Shown here: piece after piece, positions 63,931 to 64,000 of the stretch
How positions within the stretch are numbered: the first letter of the stretch is position 1
Layout of the letters: the number at the start of each line of letters is the position of its first letter
Assembly: GCF_029625905.1 (NCBI RefSeq)
Contig: NZ_JARTLM010000011.1
Span: 29,739-93,738, forward strand
Length of the DNA stretch: 64,000 bases
Source of the DNA: Hydrogenovibrio sp. 3SP14C1
Lineage (GTDB): Bacteria > Pseudomonadota > Gammaproteobacteria > Thiomicrospirales > Thiomicrospiraceae
Direction: 5' to 3'
Made by a program: the position numbers and the translations under genes
Notes under the pieces: model-generated
What the model saw: the letters and a program-made list of their open reading frames with translations, nothing else
Databases searched by the model: none
Told to the model about the DNA's origin: nothing

Positions 63931-63958
63931 TTGCAAAAAAACGGGTGGCGGTTAGAAT
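63931..63958 (+). promoter_or_regulatory. Strong predicted promoter, stable-RNA type, at the right edge
   Basis: TTGCAA (63931-63936), a 16-nt spacer and TAGAAT (63953-63958), followed by ACGC. The spacing and the A/G-rich upstream region recall promoters of rRNA or tRNA operons. What it drives lies beyond the window. Confidence 0.55.
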
Positions 63959-64000
63959 ACGCATCTCTTTCAAACAGAGCCCAAATAAAGCAGCCAAGGC

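Noticed and set aside
1-64000. CRISPR arrays, insertion sequences, integrases, tRNA genes
   Set aside because: No regularly spaced direct repeats, transposase-like frames or tRNA cloverleaf sequences were found by reading.

Overview
This window looks like a chromosomal segment of a sulfur-oxidising, autotrophic gammaproteobacterium of the Hydrogenovibrio/Thiomicrospira group, most likely Hydrogenovibrio crunogenus or a close relative. That is an inference. It rests on a stand-alone soxB, a secreted alpha-carbonic anhydrase, a SulP-type anion transporter, PEP carboxylase and a gammaproteobacterial housekeeping background (bamC next to dapA, purL of the long single-chain type, maf-rng-yhdP, msbA/hldD/waaC). 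Coding density is high. I see no mobile elements, tRNA or rRNA genes, CRISPR arrays or phage genes.

Layout: (1) 1-8.9 kb: the end of a LysR regulator, PhoH2-type PIN/ATPase and a Bcp peroxiredoxin on the minus strand, then dapA-bamC and purL. (2) 9-16.6 kb: soxB (thiosulfate oxidation) converging on lon, then mog, prmB and a periplasmic alpha-carbonic anhydrase. (3) 16.7-24.5 kb: a DUF748 envelope protein, the ovothiol pair ovoA-ovoB, a Tas-like aldo/keto reductase and a small exported protein. (4) 24.5-32 kb: thioesterase, aroC, an MFS transporter, metY, gloA, DUF2721, ppnP, a 47-codon membrane-protein gene and a SulP transporter that may bring in bicarbonate. (5) 32.3-38.8 kb, minus strand: an RND efflux pump with its adaptor, trpS and an exported rhodanese. 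(6) 39-47.7 kb: pcnB-folK-panB-panC, a motA-motB stator pair, then panD and ppc on the minus strand. (7) 47.8-57.5 kb: a lipopolysaccharide region with two divergent operons: phosphatase-msbA-lpxL-like (minus) and hldD-waaC-three further glycosyltransferases plus an O-antigen ligase/polymerase (plus). (8) 57.5-64 kb: a HIT-like protein, maf-rng-yhdP, and at the right edge a promoter of the stable-RNA type.

The most unusual signal is a 10-bp palindrome, CCAGGCCTGG. It occurs 11 times exactly and twice with one change (the two changed copies are reverse complements of each other). Eight copies form the tips of intergenic hairpins, most of them plausible transcription terminators, and five lie inside genes, where they read as Gln-Ala-Trp or Pro-Gly-Leu. 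Random expectation for a given 10-mer in 64 kb is well under one copy. The word is two abutting CCWGG sites in inverted orientation, so a methylation, repair, uptake or protein-binding role is possible.

Functionally the genes combine sulfur chemistry (soxB, rhodanese, metY, ovothiol), inorganic carbon handling (carbonic anhydrase, SulP, PEP carboxylase), vitamin and amino acid synthesis (pan, dapA, aroC, folK) and envelope building (bamC, LPS genes, two AsmA-like proteins).
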